From positions 10,089 through 74,088 of the forward strand of contig LDXM01000004.1 of assembly GCA_001443375.1 (NCBI GenBank): 64,000 nt of DNA. Direction: 5' to 3'. This DNA is from Chloroflexi bacterium CSP1-4. Its GTDB lineage: Bacteria; Chloroflexota; Limnocylindria; Limnocylindrales; CSP1-4. A program made the position numbers and the translations under genes. The notes under the pieces are model-generated. The model made no database searches, was not told the DNA's origin, and saw only the letters and a list, made by a program, of their open reading frames with translations. Shown here piece after piece: positions 46,661-56,104 of the stretch. Numbering within the stretch: the first letter of the stretch is position 1; every line of letters starts with the position of its first letter.

Positions 46661-47821
46661 ATGAGCGGGCTGCTTGTCGCCTCGCGCATCCCCGTTCCCG
46701 CGGACGCCGTCGTCGATCCGCGTATCGGGTCCCACGGGCCGGCGCTCGTGGCGCTCGAGGATGGCACGGTCTTCCCCGGCATCGCCTTCGGCGCCCCGGT
46801 CACCGCCGGCGGCGATCTCGTCGCCAACACCAGCCAGACGGGCTATCAGGAGGTCTGCACCGACCCGTCCTATGCCGGTCAGGTGGTGGTCATGACCTAC
46901 CCGCTCATCGGCAACTACGGACGGCTCGTGGAGGACGACCAGTCGGAGCGGCCGTGGTTGCGGGCCCTCGTGGTGGCGCACGCGACGGCCGCCGTGGTCG
47001 GTCGGGCGCGGCAGATCGTCCATCTGCTCCGCGCCGCCGGGGTGCCGGCTATCGCCGGCGTCGACACCCGGGCACTGGCGCGCCACCTGCGCGAGACCGG
47101 CACGCAGCGTGCCGTCGTCACCGCGCCCGGTGAGACGGACCCCGACGCGGCGGTGGCGGCCGCACGGGCGCTGCCGCGCTGGGAGGACCAGGACTTCGTG
47201 GGCCAGGTGTCGGCGACCGACCCGTACGACATCGGGACGGGGGAGGGGCCACTCGTCGCAGTCATGGACTTCGGTCTGAAGGCGAACGTCGTGCGCGGCC
47301 TGCGGCGACGCGGGGCGCGCGTGCGAGTGTTGCCGCACACGGCCACGCTCGAGACACTCCTCGCGCCCGAGGTGGCCGGGCTCGTGCTCTCGCCCGGGCC
47401 GGGCGATCCGGCGCGCCTCGCCGGCCCTGTCGTCCTGGCTCGCGCCGCCATCGCCGACGGGCGACCGCTGCTGGGCATCTGTCTCGGCCACCAGCTCGTC
47501 GGGCTGGCGGCCGGCGCCGAGACGCGGCGGCTCCGTTTCGGCCACCACGGCGCCAACCACCCCGTCCAGGACATCGAGTCGGGCCGCGTGCAGGTCACGG
47601 CCCAGAACCACGAGGTCCAGGTCGTCGCCGAAACGCTCCCCTTGGCGAGTGGCTTCTTCGTCTCGCAGCGCAACCTCAACGATGGGTCCGTGGAAGGTCT
47701 GCGCCACCGCGAGCTGCCCATCGAGACCGTGCAGTACCACCCCGAGGGCTCGCCGGGGCCGCTCGACGCGCTGGAGGTCTTCGACCGCTTCGTGGCCCGC
47801 GTGCAGGAGCGATCCGGATGA
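46661..47821 (+). CDS. carA: Carbamoyl-phosphate synthase, small (glutaminase) subunit
   Basis: The 386-residue protein has the CPSase small-chain N-domain (ALVALEDGTVFPGIAFG, VFNTS-like VANTSQTGYQEVCTDPSYAGQVV) and a class I glutamine amidotransferase domain. The latter has LSPGPGDP, LLGICLGHQLV (nucleophile Cys at about residue 273), QNHEVQV and QYHPEGSPGP (catalytic His and Glu). It releases ammonia from glutamine and passes it to CarB. I chose ATG 46661 behind GGAGG; the frame is open a further 16 codons through the leader hairpin. Its stop overlaps the carB ATG (ATGA). Confidence 0.95.
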   Translation: MSGLLVASRIPVPADAVVDPRIGSHGPALVALEDGTVFPGIAFGAPVTAGGDLVANTSQTGYQEVCTDPSYAGQVVVMTYPLIGNYGRLVEDDQSERPWLRALVVAHATAAVVGRARQIVHLLRAAGVPAIAGVDTRALARHLRETGTQRAVVTAPGETDPDAAVAAARALPRWEDQDFVGQVSATDPYDIGTGEGPLVAVMDFGLKANVVRGLRRRGARVRVLPHTATLETLLAPEVAGLVLSPGPGDPARLAGPVVLARAAIADGRPLLGICLGHQLVGLAAGAETRRLRFGHHGANHPVQDIESGRVQVTAQNHEVQVVAETLPLASGFFVSQRNLNDGSVEGLRHRELPIETVQYHPEGSPGPLDALEVFDRFVARVQERSG

Positions 47822-50800
47822 GTGGTACTCATGCCAGGCCGGCGTCCGTCCTCATCATCGGCTCCGGGCCCGTGGTCATCGGGCAGGCGGCCGAGTTCGA
47901 CTACGCCGGCACGCAGGCCTGCCGGGCCCTGCGCGACGAGGGCATCCGCACGATCCTGCTGAACTCGAACCCGGCCACGATCATGACCGACCCCGGCGTC
48001 GCCGACGTGGTCTACCTGGAGCCGCTCACGGTCGAGTCGGTGGAGCGCATCCTCGAGCGCGAGCGCCCGGACGGGATCCTGGCGGGTCTCGGGGGCCAGA
48101 CGGCACTCAACCTCGCCGTCGCGCTGGCGCGGGCGGGCGTCCTGGAACGGGCGGGCGTGCCGCTGCTGGGCACGCCGCTGGAAGCCATCGAGATGGCCGA
48201 GGATCGCCAGCGGTTCCGCGACCTGCTCGAGCGCATCGGCCAGCCCTACCCGCCCTCGGAGATCGTCGAGGGGACCACGGGCGCCGCGCGGGACCGGGCC
48301 GCGGACCACGCCCTCGCATCGATCGGGTTGCCGGCCATCGTGCGCCCGGCGTTCACGCTGGGCGGCTCGGGCGGCGGCATCGTCGCCACGGAGGCCGACT
48401 ACCGCGAGCGCGTGCGCTCGGGCCTCCGCGCCAGCCCCATCGGGCAGGTCATCGTCGAGCGCTGCCTGGTGGGCTGGCAGGAGATCGAGTACGAGGTGAT
48501 GCGCGACGCCGACGACACGTGCATCGCGGTCTGCTCGATGGAGAACGTGGATCCCCTCGGCGTCCATACCGGCGACTCGATCGTGGTGGCCCCGGTGCAG
48601 ACGCTCCCCGACGCGGTCCACCAGCGGCTGCGCAGCGCGGCCCTGGCGATCATCCGCGCCCTGGGCGTGGAGGGCGGCTGCAACGTCCAGTTCGCGCTCT
48701 CGCCCGACGCGCGCGACTACGCCGTCATCGAGGTCAATCCCCGGGTCAGTCGCTCTTCCGCGCTGGCCTCGAAGGCCACCGGCTACCCCATCGCCCGCGT
48801 GGCGGCCCAGATCGCCGTCGGGCGACGCCTGGCGGAGATCCCCAACGCGATCACGGGTACGACCGTGGCGGCCTTCGAGCCGGCGCTCGACTACGTCGTG
48901 GTCAAGCTGCCGCGCTTCCCGTTCGACAAGTTCCCCGGCGCCGACCGGTCGCTGGGCTCCCAGATGAAGGCGACCGGCGAGGTGATGGCCATCGATCGCA
49001 CCTTCGGCGCCGCGCTGAACAAGGCCCTGCGCGGCCTCGAACAGGCGGGCGCCGGGCTCCTGGCCGAGGACCAGGCTTGGGGCCCGACCCTGGACTACCT
49101 CGCGGGCCCGGTCTCGCGGTTGGGTGAGCGGACGAAGGGGGCGCGCCCCGAGGAGCGGCTCGGCGAAGTGCTCGTGGGAGAGGACGGCCTGGTCTGCGCG
49201 GATCGCGCGAACGCGGTTCGGGCCGCCCGGCCGCTCGTCCTGCGCCGTTTCCTGGCGCCCTCGGACTCGCGGCTGTGGCGCCTCCTGGCCCTGCTGCGCC
49301 GCGGCATCCCCGCCCACGACCTGCAGGCGGCGACCGGCATCGCGCCCTGGTTCCTGGCCGAGATGGAGCGCCTGATCGATCTCGAGGAGGCGCTGCGCGA
49401 AGCGGGCCCGGTCGTTCGTGCCGGATCGCCGATCCCCGACGAGCTGCTCGTGTCGGCGAAGCGGGCCGCCTTCGGCGACCGCGAGATCGCGACGCTCACG
49501 GGCCAGCCGATCGAGGCCGTCGCGGCCCATCGAGGGCGGATGGGGCTGGAGCCGGGCTTCGCCATGGTGGACACCTGCGCCGCCGAGTTCGCCGCCCGGA
49601 CGCCCTACTTCTACGCCACCTACGCCGCCGCCGGCTCCCCGCCGGAGGCGGCGCCAGTCGAGCGCCCGGCAGCGCTGGTGATCGGTTCGGGGCCGGTGCG
49701 CATCGGCCAGGGCATCGAATTCGACTACTGTGCCGTCCAGGCCGCCGCCACGCTGCGGGGCATGGGCTGGCAGGCGGTCATGGTGAATTCGAACCCCGAG
49801 ACCGTCTCGACGGACTTCGACGCCTCATCCCGCCTCTACTTCGAGCCGCTCGACGCCGAGAGCGTGCGGGCGGTCGTGCGAGCCGAGACGCCTCCCGGAG
49901 GGCCGCCGCTGGGGGCGCTCGTGCAGTTCGGCGGCCAGACGCCGCTCAACCTCGCCGCGCCGCTGGCCGCGGCCGGCGTGCCGCTGCTGGGGATCGACGT
50001 GGACACCATCGACAAGGCCGAGGAGCGCGTCCGTTTCGCGGCCATCCTCGATCGCCTCGGCGTCCCCCAGCCGCCGGGCGGGATGGCGACGTCGGTCGAG
50101 GAGGCGATGGCCGTCGCCGAGCGCATCGGCTACCCCGTCATCGTGCGCCCCAGCTTCGTCATCGGCGGGCTGGCCATCGACTTCGCCTACGGCCCGGAGG
50201 ATCTCGCAGCCCAGCTGGCCGCGGCGACGGTCGTCACGCCCGACCGGCCCGTGCGCCTCGACGCCTACCTCGAGGGCCTCGAGGTGGACGTGGACGCCAT
50301 CAGCGACGGACGGACCGTGCTCGTGCCGGGGCTCATCGAGCACGTCGAACGGGCCGGTGTTCATTCGGGCGACTCGCTCGGCTTCTGCCCGCCTCAGAGC
50401 CTCACGCCCGGCGACCAGGCACTGATCGTGGCCACGATCACCCGCGTCGCGCTGGAGCTCGGCGTGCGCGGCCTCGTCAACGCCCAGTTCATCGTGCGCG
50501 ACGACGGCATCTACCTGATCGAGGTGAACCCGCGCGCCAGCCGCACGGTGCCCTTCCTTTCCAAGGTGACGGGCGTGCCGATGGTGGACCTGGCCACGCG
50601 CATCGCCCTGGGGGCCACGCTGGCGGAGCTGGGCTGGGACGGGGGTTTGCTCCCGGAGCCGCCGTTCGTGGCCGTCAAGGCGCCGGTCTTCTCGACCGCC
50701 AAGCTGCGCGGCGTGGACCCCTCGCTCGGACCGGCCATGCAGTCCACGGGCGAGGTGATCGGCATCCACACCGACGCGCGGGTGGCGATGGCGAAGGCAT

Positions 50801-51279
50801 TGCTGGCGGCCTCGCTGCGACCGCCGTTGCCGGGTCCCCGCGGTGCCGTCGCGCTGCTCTCGATCGCCGATCGCGACAAGGGCCAGCTGCCGGATCTCGC
50901 GGAGGCGCTGGCCGCGGCCGGCTATCGTTTCGCGGCCACCCGCGGCACCAGCAGGCGGCTGCGGGCGCTGGGGCACGCGGCGACCGAGGTGGCGCGGGTC
51001 GCCGAGGAGGACGGCCGACGGGCCACGATCCTCGAGACCATCCGCTCGGGGGACGTGACGCTGGTCGTCAACACGCCCTCGCCACTGCCCGGTCCCGTGC
51101 GCGACGCGGCGTCGATCCGGCACACGGCCGTGGCGGAGGGGATCCTCTGCCTCACGAGCATCGAGACGGCCGTGACCGCCGCTCGCTCGCTCGATCCGGC
51201 CGTGCGCGCCGGCATCGCCGACGTCCGGCCGCTGGGGGAGTGGGTGCCGCGCCTCGTGCGGGCCGTGCCGCACGGGTAA
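47818..51279 (+). CDS. carB: Carbamoyl-phosphate synthase, large subunit
   Basis: The 1153-residue protein is about 80 longer than the E. coli enzyme. It has the two homologous ATP-grasp halves: SVLIIGSGPVVIGQAAEFDYAG and later ALVIGSGPVRIGQGIEFDYC. Each is followed by an NSNP motif (LNSNPATIMTD, VNSNPETVSTD), GGQT and EVNPR motifs. Between them is the oligomerisation domain, here enlarged around residues 435-560. The end is an MGS-like regulatory domain (ALLSIADRDKGQLPDLAEAL). It makes carbamoyl phosphate from bicarbonate, ammonia and two ATP, for pyrimidines and arginine. Four-base overlap with carA ensures matched synthesis. Confidence 0.96.
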   Translation: MSGTHARPASVLIIGSGPVVIGQAAEFDYAGTQACRALRDEGIRTILLNSNPATIMTDPGVADVVYLEPLTVESVERILERERPDGILAGLGGQTALNLAVALARAGVLERAGVPLLGTPLEAIEMAEDRQRFRDLLERIGQPYPPSEIVEGTTGAARDRAADHALASIGLPAIVRPAFTLGGSGGGIVATEADYRERVRSGLRASPIGQVIVERCLVGWQEIEYEVMRDADDTCIAVCSMENVDPLGVHTGDSIVVAPVQTLPDAVHQRLRSAALAIIRALGVEGGCNVQFALSPDARDYAVIEVNPRVSRSSALASKATGYPIARVAAQIAVGRRLAEIPNAITGTTVAAFEPALDYVVVKLPRFPFDKFPGADRSLGSQMKATGEVMAIDRTFGAALNKALRGLEQAGAGLLAEDQAWGPTLDYLAGPVSRLGERTKGARPEERLGEVLVGEDGLVCADRANAVRAARPLVLRRFLAPSDSRLWRLLALLRRGIPAHDLQAATGIAPWFLAEMERLIDLEEALREAGPVVRAGSPIPDELLVSAKRAAFGDREIATLTGQPIEAVAAHRGRMGLEPGFAMVDTCAAEFAARTPYFYATYAAAGSPPEAAPVERPAALVIGSGPVRIGQGIEFDYCAVQAAATLRGMGWQAVMVNSNPETVSTDFDASSRLYFEPLDAESVRAVVRAETPPGGPPLGALVQFGGQTPLNLAAPLAAAGVPLLGIDVDTIDKAEERVRFAAILDRLGVPQPPGGMATSVEEAMAVAERIGYPVIVRPSFVIGGLAIDFAYGPEDLAAQLAAATVVTPDRPVRLDAYLEGLEVDVDAISDGRTVLVPGLIEHVERAGVHSGDSLGFCPPQSLTPGDQALIVATITRVALELGVRGLVNAQFIVRDDGIYLIEVNPRASRTVPFLSKVTGVPMVDLATRIALGATLAELGWDGGLLPEPPFVAVKAPVFSTAKLRGVDPSLGPAMQSTGEVIGIHTDARVAMAKALLAASLRPPLPGPRGAVALLSIADRDKGQLPDLAEALAAAGYRFAATRGTSRRLRALGHAATEVARVAEEDGRRATILETIRSGDVTLVVNTPSPLPGPVRDAASIRHTAVAEGILCLTSIETAVTAARSLDPAVRAGIADVRPLGEWVPRLVRAVPHG

Positions 51280-51285
51280 CCGTGG

Positions 51286-51533
51286 CCGGATCGGATGCGC
51301 TGGGTCCGCGCTGGCGCGGGGTCCATTGCTGTGGGACATGGCTATCCACCCGGCCACCCCGCCGTGGCGGTCATGGGCCACTCTGGCGCAGGATCCATCT
51401 TTCGGAGGCATGGAAGCGCGCCCAGCCAGCTCATCCGCGTCGCCTCGGACCGCCCGAGCCGTCCCTGGCGCCGCAGCTATGCCTCACAGCAATGGAGTCG
51501 TAGCCTGCCACGGCCACCGGATCGGATGCGCTG
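51286..51533. repeat. Direct repeats flanking an inverted repeat (possible small mobile element)
   Basis: CCGGATCGGATGCGCTG occurs exactly at 51286-51302 and 51517-51533. Inside, TCCATTGCTGTG at 51322 begins an arm of about 24 bases that is repeated inverted at 51474-51495 with about four mismatches. The arms start 19 and 21 bases inside the direct repeats, so the arrangement is symmetrical. This looks like a MITE-like insertion of about 214 bases with a duplicated target, or a large hairpin after carB. No protein is encoded. It fills most of the 330-base gap to the M16 peptidase gene. Confidence 0.6.
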
Positions 51534-51609
51534 TACCATCGGGGCAGTCCGCCGCTCGGGAGCGCCCGGCCGCCGGCCCCATCCCGCGACACGCAGCCCT
51601 GGAGCCCGC

Positions 51610-52920
51610 ATGCCCGGCAGCGACCCCGACATCCCCACGATCCGCTTCGGCGAACGGCGCCTGGCCAACGGCCTGCGCGTCATCGTCGCGCCGGATCGCC
51701 TCGCACCGGTCGTGGCCATCAACCTCTGGTACGACGTCGGCTCCAAACACGAGCGCCCGGGCAAGACCGGCTTCGCCCACCTGTTCGAGCACTTCATGTT
51801 CCAGGGCTCGGGCCACGTGGCGAAGACCGAGCACATGGCCATCATCCAGGGCTCGGGCGGCGTGTGCAACGCGACCACATACTTCGACCGCACGAACTAC
51901 TTCGAGACCTTGCCCTCGAACCAGCTGGAGGTCGGCCTCTGGCTGGAGGCCGACCGGATGGCCACGCTGCTCGACGCGCTGAGCCAGGAGAACCTCGACA
52001 ACCAGCGCGAGGTGGTCAAGAACGAGAAGCGCCAGAGCTACGACAACCGCCCCTACGGTTCCTTCTACGAGCGCCTCATGGCCGCCGTCTTCCCGCCGGA
52101 GCATCCCTACCAGCACACGCCCATCGGCTCCATGGCCGACCTGGACGCGGCCAGCCCGGAGGACGTGCGGCAGTTCTTCCGCGACTGGTACGCGCCGAAC
52201 AACTGCGTCGTCTCCATCGTCGGCGACGTGGACGAGGAGGAGACCTTCGGGGCGGCGGAGCGCTGGTTCGGGCCGATCCCGGCCAACCCCGCCATCGCGC
52301 CCTTCGCCGCTCCGTCGCTACCGGCGCGCATCGGGCGGGAGGTTCGCGAGACCGTGCCCGACGCGGTGCCGCTCGTGCGCATCCACTTCGGCTTCCGCAC
52401 CCCGCCCTTCGGCGCAGCCGCGTTCGACGCGCTGGAGGTCGCGGCCCAGATCCTCGCCGGCGGCAAGGGCAGCAGGCTCCACCGCACGCTCGTGCGGGAA
52501 CGGCGCATCGCCCAGGACGTGGCGCTCTTCACGCTGCCGCTCGTGTCGGGCGGCTCCATCTGCGCGGGCTGGGCGACCGCCCGGCCCGAGGCGGACCCAG
52601 CGGAGGTCGAGGCGGGCTTCCTCGCCGAGCTGGACCGTGTAGCCGCCGAGCCGGTGAGCGACGACGAGCTGGCCCGCGCCCGCGCGCTGATCGAGGCCGG
52701 CGAGCTGGCCGGGCTCGGCCGCGTGGAAGAGGTGGCCGACCGGCTCAGCCAGTACGCGACGCTGTTCGACCGGCCGGAGCTGATCAACGAGCAGCTGCCG
52801 CGCTACCTCGCCGTGGATGCCGAGGCGATCCGGGCCGTGGCCGCGGACGTCTTCCGGCCCGATAATCGCGCCGTCATCACGTTCGTGCCGCAGGCCGCCG
52901 GCACGGGGGCGGCGGCGTGA
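51610..52920 (+). CDS. M16 zinc peptidase, catalytic subunit
   Basis: The 436-residue protein opens with RRLANGLRVIVAPDRLAPVVAINLWYDVGS and carries the inverted zinc motif HLFEH at about residue 57, with the third ligand Glu in ENLDNQREVVKNEKRQ. The second, non-catalytic half follows. Two-subunit M16 peptidases (PqqF-like/processing-peptidase-like) close like a clam on short peptides. ATG 51610 has GGAG five bases upstream; the frame is open farther back through the repeat region. TACCAT at about 51535 may be the -10. The next gene encodes its partner. Confidence 0.92.
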   Translation: MPGSDPDIPTIRFGERRLANGLRVIVAPDRLAPVVAINLWYDVGSKHERPGKTGFAHLFEHFMFQGSGHVAKTEHMAIIQGSGGVCNATTYFDRTNYFETLPSNQLEVGLWLEADRMATLLDALSQENLDNQREVVKNEKRQSYDNRPYGSFYERLMAAVFPPEHPYQHTPIGSMADLDAASPEDVRQFFRDWYAPNNCVVSIVGDVDEEETFGAAERWFGPIPANPAIAPFAAPSLPARIGREVRETVPDAVPLVRIHFGFRTPPFGAAAFDALEVAAQILAGGKGSRLHRTLVRERRIAQDVALFTLPLVSGGSICAGWATARPEADPAEVEAGFLAELDRVAAEPVSDDELARARALIEAGELAGLGRVEEVADRLSQYATLFDRPELINEQLPRYLAVDAEAIRAVAADVFRPDNRAVITFVPQAAGTGAAA

Positions 52921-54311
52921 GCGGCCTCGACATCCTCGCCCGCCGCCCCGCGCCGGCGGCACCCCGGGAGTACCACTTCCCGCGCTTCGAGCGGGCACGT
53001 CTGGCGAACGACCTGACGGTCATCACCGCCCACCTGCCGGGCCGGCCGCTCCTCGCGGCGCAGCTCGTCCTCGAGGGCGGCGCGGGACACGAGCCGGCCG
53101 ACCTGGCCGGCGTGACCGCGCTGCTCGCGCGGGCCCTGCCCGAGGGCACGGCCCAGCGGGACGCGATCGCGTTCGTCGAGGCCACCGAGCGCCTGGGCGC
53201 CGAGCTGCACGCAGAGGCGGGCTGGGAGACGGTCGCCGTCACGCTGGAGGTTCCGCGCCGCCACTTCGGACCGGCGCTGGCGCTGCTGGCCGAGCTGGCC
53301 CTCCAGCCGAGCTTCCCGGCACACGAGGTGGAACGGCTGCGTGATGAGCGGCTCAACGACCTGCTGCAATCCACGGCGGAGCCGCGCCGCCGCGTGGAGC
53401 GGGCCTTCGCCGAGACGATCTATGCGCCGGGCGTGCCCTACGGGCGGCTGCTCGGAGGCGATGAGGCCAGCGTCCCGCGCCTCGACCGCGTGGCGGTCGC
53501 CGCCCGCCATGCCACGCTCCTCGACCCGTCCGCCGCGACGCTCATCGTGGCCGGCGATCTCGAGGGCCTGCCGGTTGTGACCCTGGTGGCGGAGCACCTC
53601 GGGAGCTGGCCGGCGGGTGACAGTCCCGCCGTGGCACCGGGCACCCCCCTGCCCGACGACGCCGGCAGCCCACGGCTCGTCCTCGTCGACCGCCCCGGCT
53701 CCCCGCAGTCGGAGCTGCGCATCGGCCACGTCGGGCTCCCGCGCCGCATCCCGGACTTCCATGCCGTGGCGGTCATGAGCGCCATCCTCGGCGGGCTCTT
53801 CAATTCGCGGCTGCAGCGGCTGCTGCGCGAGGAGCGCGGCTACACCTATGGCATCGGGGCCGGCTTCGACTTCCGCCGCTCGGCGGGCCCCTTCGCCGTG
53901 CGTACCGCCGTCCAGACCGAGGTGACCGCGCCCGCCATCGCGGACATCCTGGGCGAGCTGCGGCGCATGCGCGAGGCGCCCATCGAGGCCCAGGAGCTGC
54001 GCGACGCACGCGACTTCCTGATCGGCGTCTTCCCGCTCCGCTTCGAGGCGGCGGCGCAGGTCGTCGGGGCCATCACCGGCCTCGTGGTCCACGGCCTGCC
54101 CGACGACGAGCTCGACCGGTACCGGCAGGTCGTGGCGGCACTGACCGAGGAGGAGGTCCACGCGGCCGCACTGGCGCATGTCCACCCCGACGCGTTCTCG
54201 ATCGTCATGGTGGGCGACGCGGAGCGGGTGGTGCCGGGGCTCGAGGCCACGGGCCTCGGTCCGTTGGAGATCGTGCGCGAGGCCGTCCCGACGGTGGCGG
54301 AGGAGGCTTAG
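52917..54311 (+). CDS. M16 peptidase-like, non-catalytic partner subunit
   Basis: The 464-residue protein has the M16 fold (RARLANDLTVITAHLPGRPLLAAQLVLEGGAGHEP, FNSRLQRLLREERGYTYGIGAGFDFRRSAG). However, where the catalytic subunit has HxxEH it reads VTALLARAL, so it has no zinc site. The R/Y substrate-binding motif (RGYTYGI) is kept, as in the partner subunits of heterodimeric M16 peptidases. Its GTG start overlaps the previous stop (GTGA), so the two are made in equal amounts. Possibly both are cytosolic: neither has a signal peptide. Confidence 0.92.
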   Translation: MSGLDILARRPAPAAPREYHFPRFERARLANDLTVITAHLPGRPLLAAQLVLEGGAGHEPADLAGVTALLARALPEGTAQRDAIAFVEATERLGAELHAEAGWETVAVTLEVPRRHFGPALALLAELALQPSFPAHEVERLRDERLNDLLQSTAEPRRRVERAFAETIYAPGVPYGRLLGGDEASVPRLDRVAVAARHATLLDPSAATLIVAGDLEGLPVVTLVAEHLGSWPAGDSPAVAPGTPLPDDAGSPRLVLVDRPGSPQSELRIGHVGLPRRIPDFHAVAVMSAILGGLFNSRLQRLLREERGYTYGIGAGFDFRRSAGPFAVRTAVQTEVTAPAIADILGELRRMREAPIEAQELRDARDFLIGVFPLRFEAAAQVVGAITGLVVHGLPDDELDRYRQVVAALTEEEVHAAALAHVHPDAFSIVMVGDAERVVPGLEATGLGPLEIVREAVPTVAEEA

Positions 54312-54327
54312 GACGCCGCCGGCCCGC

Positions 54328-55554
54328 CTGCCCGCCTTCGCCTCCCGCCCGTATCGCGTCTTCCTCACTGGCGCCTTCGTCACCAATGTCGGCGGCTGGA
54401 TGCAGGCGACCGCGCTGGGCTGGCTCGTGCTGCGCCTCACGGACTCACCGGCGATGCTCGGTGTCGCCTCGTTCGCCGGCAGCGCGCCGACGCTCCTCCT
54501 CTCGCTCTACGCAGGCGTGCTGGCGGATCGCGTCGATCGGCGCCGGCTCCTGCTGGGGACCCAGCTCGCCGTCGGCGGCCTGGCGGTGCTCCTCGCCGTG
54601 CTGGGCACGACCGGCCACATCGCGTTCTGGCAGATCGTGCTTATCGCCTTCGCGGCCGGTTGCGCCCAGGCGGTGGGGATGCCCACCTTCCAGGCGCTCA
54701 TGCCCACGCTCGTTGCCCGCGAGGCGCTGGGCAACGCCATCGCCCTCAACAGCGCCCAGTTCAACCTCAGCCGCATCATCGGCCCGGCCATCGCCGGGGT
54801 CATCGTCGGCCTGGTCGGGGAGAGCGCGAACTTCTGGCTCAACGCGCTGGGCACGACCGCCTTCGTCTTTGCCCTGCGCTCGATCCGGCTGCCGGCACAG
54901 GACGCGCTCGTGCGCGCCGAGGCCGGCCTCTGGTCGAACCTGCTCGACGGGCTGCACTACGTCGTCTCCCAGCGCGTGCTGCTGGCGCTCCTGCTGCTCG
55001 CCGCGGCACCCGCGCTGTTCGTGCTGCCGTACCTCGCGCTGATGCCCGTCTTCGCGCGCGACGTGCTCGGCATCGGCGCCGCTGGGTTGGGCCTGTTGAC
55101 GGCGGCCATCGGCGTCGGGGCGCTGGCGGGGGCGGTCACGGTCGCGCTGTTCCGACCGCCCGGCGCAAGCGCCCGCACGATGCTCGTCGGGTTGGTGGCC
55201 ATGGCCGGCACGCTGGCCGTCTTTACCGTCTCGCGCGACGTCGTCGTCTCCTGCATTGCGCTGGCCGGGCTGGGAGCCTCGCAGGTGGCCTACTACACGA
55301 CGACCAACACGCTCGTGCAGCTCCTCTCGCCCGCCCGCTACCGCGGCCGGATCCTCAGCATCTACGTGCTCACCTCGCTCGGGCTGCTTCCCCTGGGCAG
55401 CCTCGCGGCGGGGGCCGTCGCGCAGTCGATCGGGGCGCCCCAGACGCTGCTCATCGGGGCCGGCCTGACGCTGGCTGGGATGGCCGGCGTGCTCGCCTGG
55501 TGCCCGCCGCTGCGACACCTGCGCATCGGCCCGACCGTGGCGCGGGCGGCCTGA
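54328..55554 (+). CDS. MFS exporter (EntS/MFS_3-like), probably started at CTG
   Basis: The 408-residue membrane protein has twelve spans; FASRPYRVFLTGAFVTNVGG followed by WMQATALGWLVL is the usual start of the EntS-like MFS group, and ADRVDRRRLLLGTQ is motif A. Between the end of the M16 gene and this conserved start the frame has no ATG, GTG or TTG; the first ATG is inside the first membrane span. CTG 54328 gives LPAFASRPYRV, the expected length, with GGAGGAGG about 22 bases upstream. A far-upstream ATG at 54178 would add 50 residues of unlikely composition. Substrate unknown; peptides are conceivable given the M16 neighbours. Confidence 0.82.
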   Translation: MPAFASRPYRVFLTGAFVTNVGGWMQATALGWLVLRLTDSPAMLGVASFAGSAPTLLLSLYAGVLADRVDRRRLLLGTQLAVGGLAVLLAVLGTTGHIAFWQIVLIAFAAGCAQAVGMPTFQALMPTLVAREALGNAIALNSAQFNLSRIIGPAIAGVIVGLVGESANFWLNALGTTAFVFALRSIRLPAQDALVRAEAGLWSNLLDGLHYVVSQRVLLALLLLAAAPALFVLPYLALMPVFARDVLGIGAAGLGLLTAAIGVGALAGAVTVALFRPPGASARTMLVGLVAMAGTLAVFTVSRDVVVSCIALAGLGASQVAYYTTTNTLVQLLSPARYRGRILSIYVLTSLGLLPLGSLAAGAVAQSIGAPQTLLIGAGLTLAGMAGVLAWCPPLRHLRIGPTVARAA

Positions 55555-55630
55555 AACCTTCCGGAGGGCGAATGGCTCGGATGGGTTGAGCGGGCCGTAT
55601 GAATGGCCCACCATCCCGAGGACCGACCCG

Positions 55631-56047
55631 ATGACTTTCGACCGGAACCGACTGGCCCGTGGCGTTGCCGTGGCGCTCGTCTCGCTCTTCCTCGTCGCCG
55701 GCGCCGCCTTTGCCACCGGCGGCATCCTGACCCCGCTGACGTCGCCCGCGGGTCCCTCGACCGAGGCCACCGAGACGCCCGAGCCGACCGAGACGCCCGA
55801 CGCCACCGACGACCAGGGCGAAGACCAGGACCAGGACGAGGCTGCCGAGTCGCCCGAGCCGAGCGAGTCGCCCGAGCCGAGCGAGTCGCCCGACGCAAGC
55901 GACGACCATGGCGATGACGACGCCTCGCCGAGTGCGAGCCCCGACGACCACGGTGGCGCTGATGATGACGACGACTCCGGCTCCGACGACTCCGAGCACG
56001 GCTCGGATGACGGCGGATCGTCCGGCGACGAGTCGGACGACGACTGA
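55631..56047 (+). CDS. Secreted acidic Ser/Asp/Glu-rich protein
   Basis: The 138-residue product has a signal peptide (NRLARGVAVALVSLFLVAGAAFA) followed by about 110 residues of low complexity: TEATETPEPTETP, then ESPEPSESPEPSESPD and finally runs of Asp, Ser and Gly ending in DDD. It is probably disordered, very acidic and outside the cell; calcium binding or surface charge are guesses. GAGG lies eight bases before ATG 55631. It lies just before the sigma/anti-sigma genes and shares the SESPE-type repeat with the anti-sigma protein, so they may form one system. Confidence 0.75.
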   Translation: MTFDRNRLARGVAVALVSLFLVAGAAFATGGILTPLTSPAGPSTEATETPEPTETPDATDDQGEDQDQDEAAESPEPSESPEPSESPDASDDHGDDDASPSASPDDHGGADDDDDSGSDDSEHGSDDGGSSGDESDDD

Positions 56048-56104
56048 CGGGTTCGGTCCATCTGGCCCTCTGCGCTCGTCGCGCAGACCCGCCACCATCG
56101 AGAA

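Noticed and set aside
54178-54327. ATG 54178 as the start of the MFS gene
   Set aside because: It would add 50 Arg/Ser/Trp-rich residues that are the out-of-frame reading of the M16 gene end and do not resemble any MFS N-terminus.
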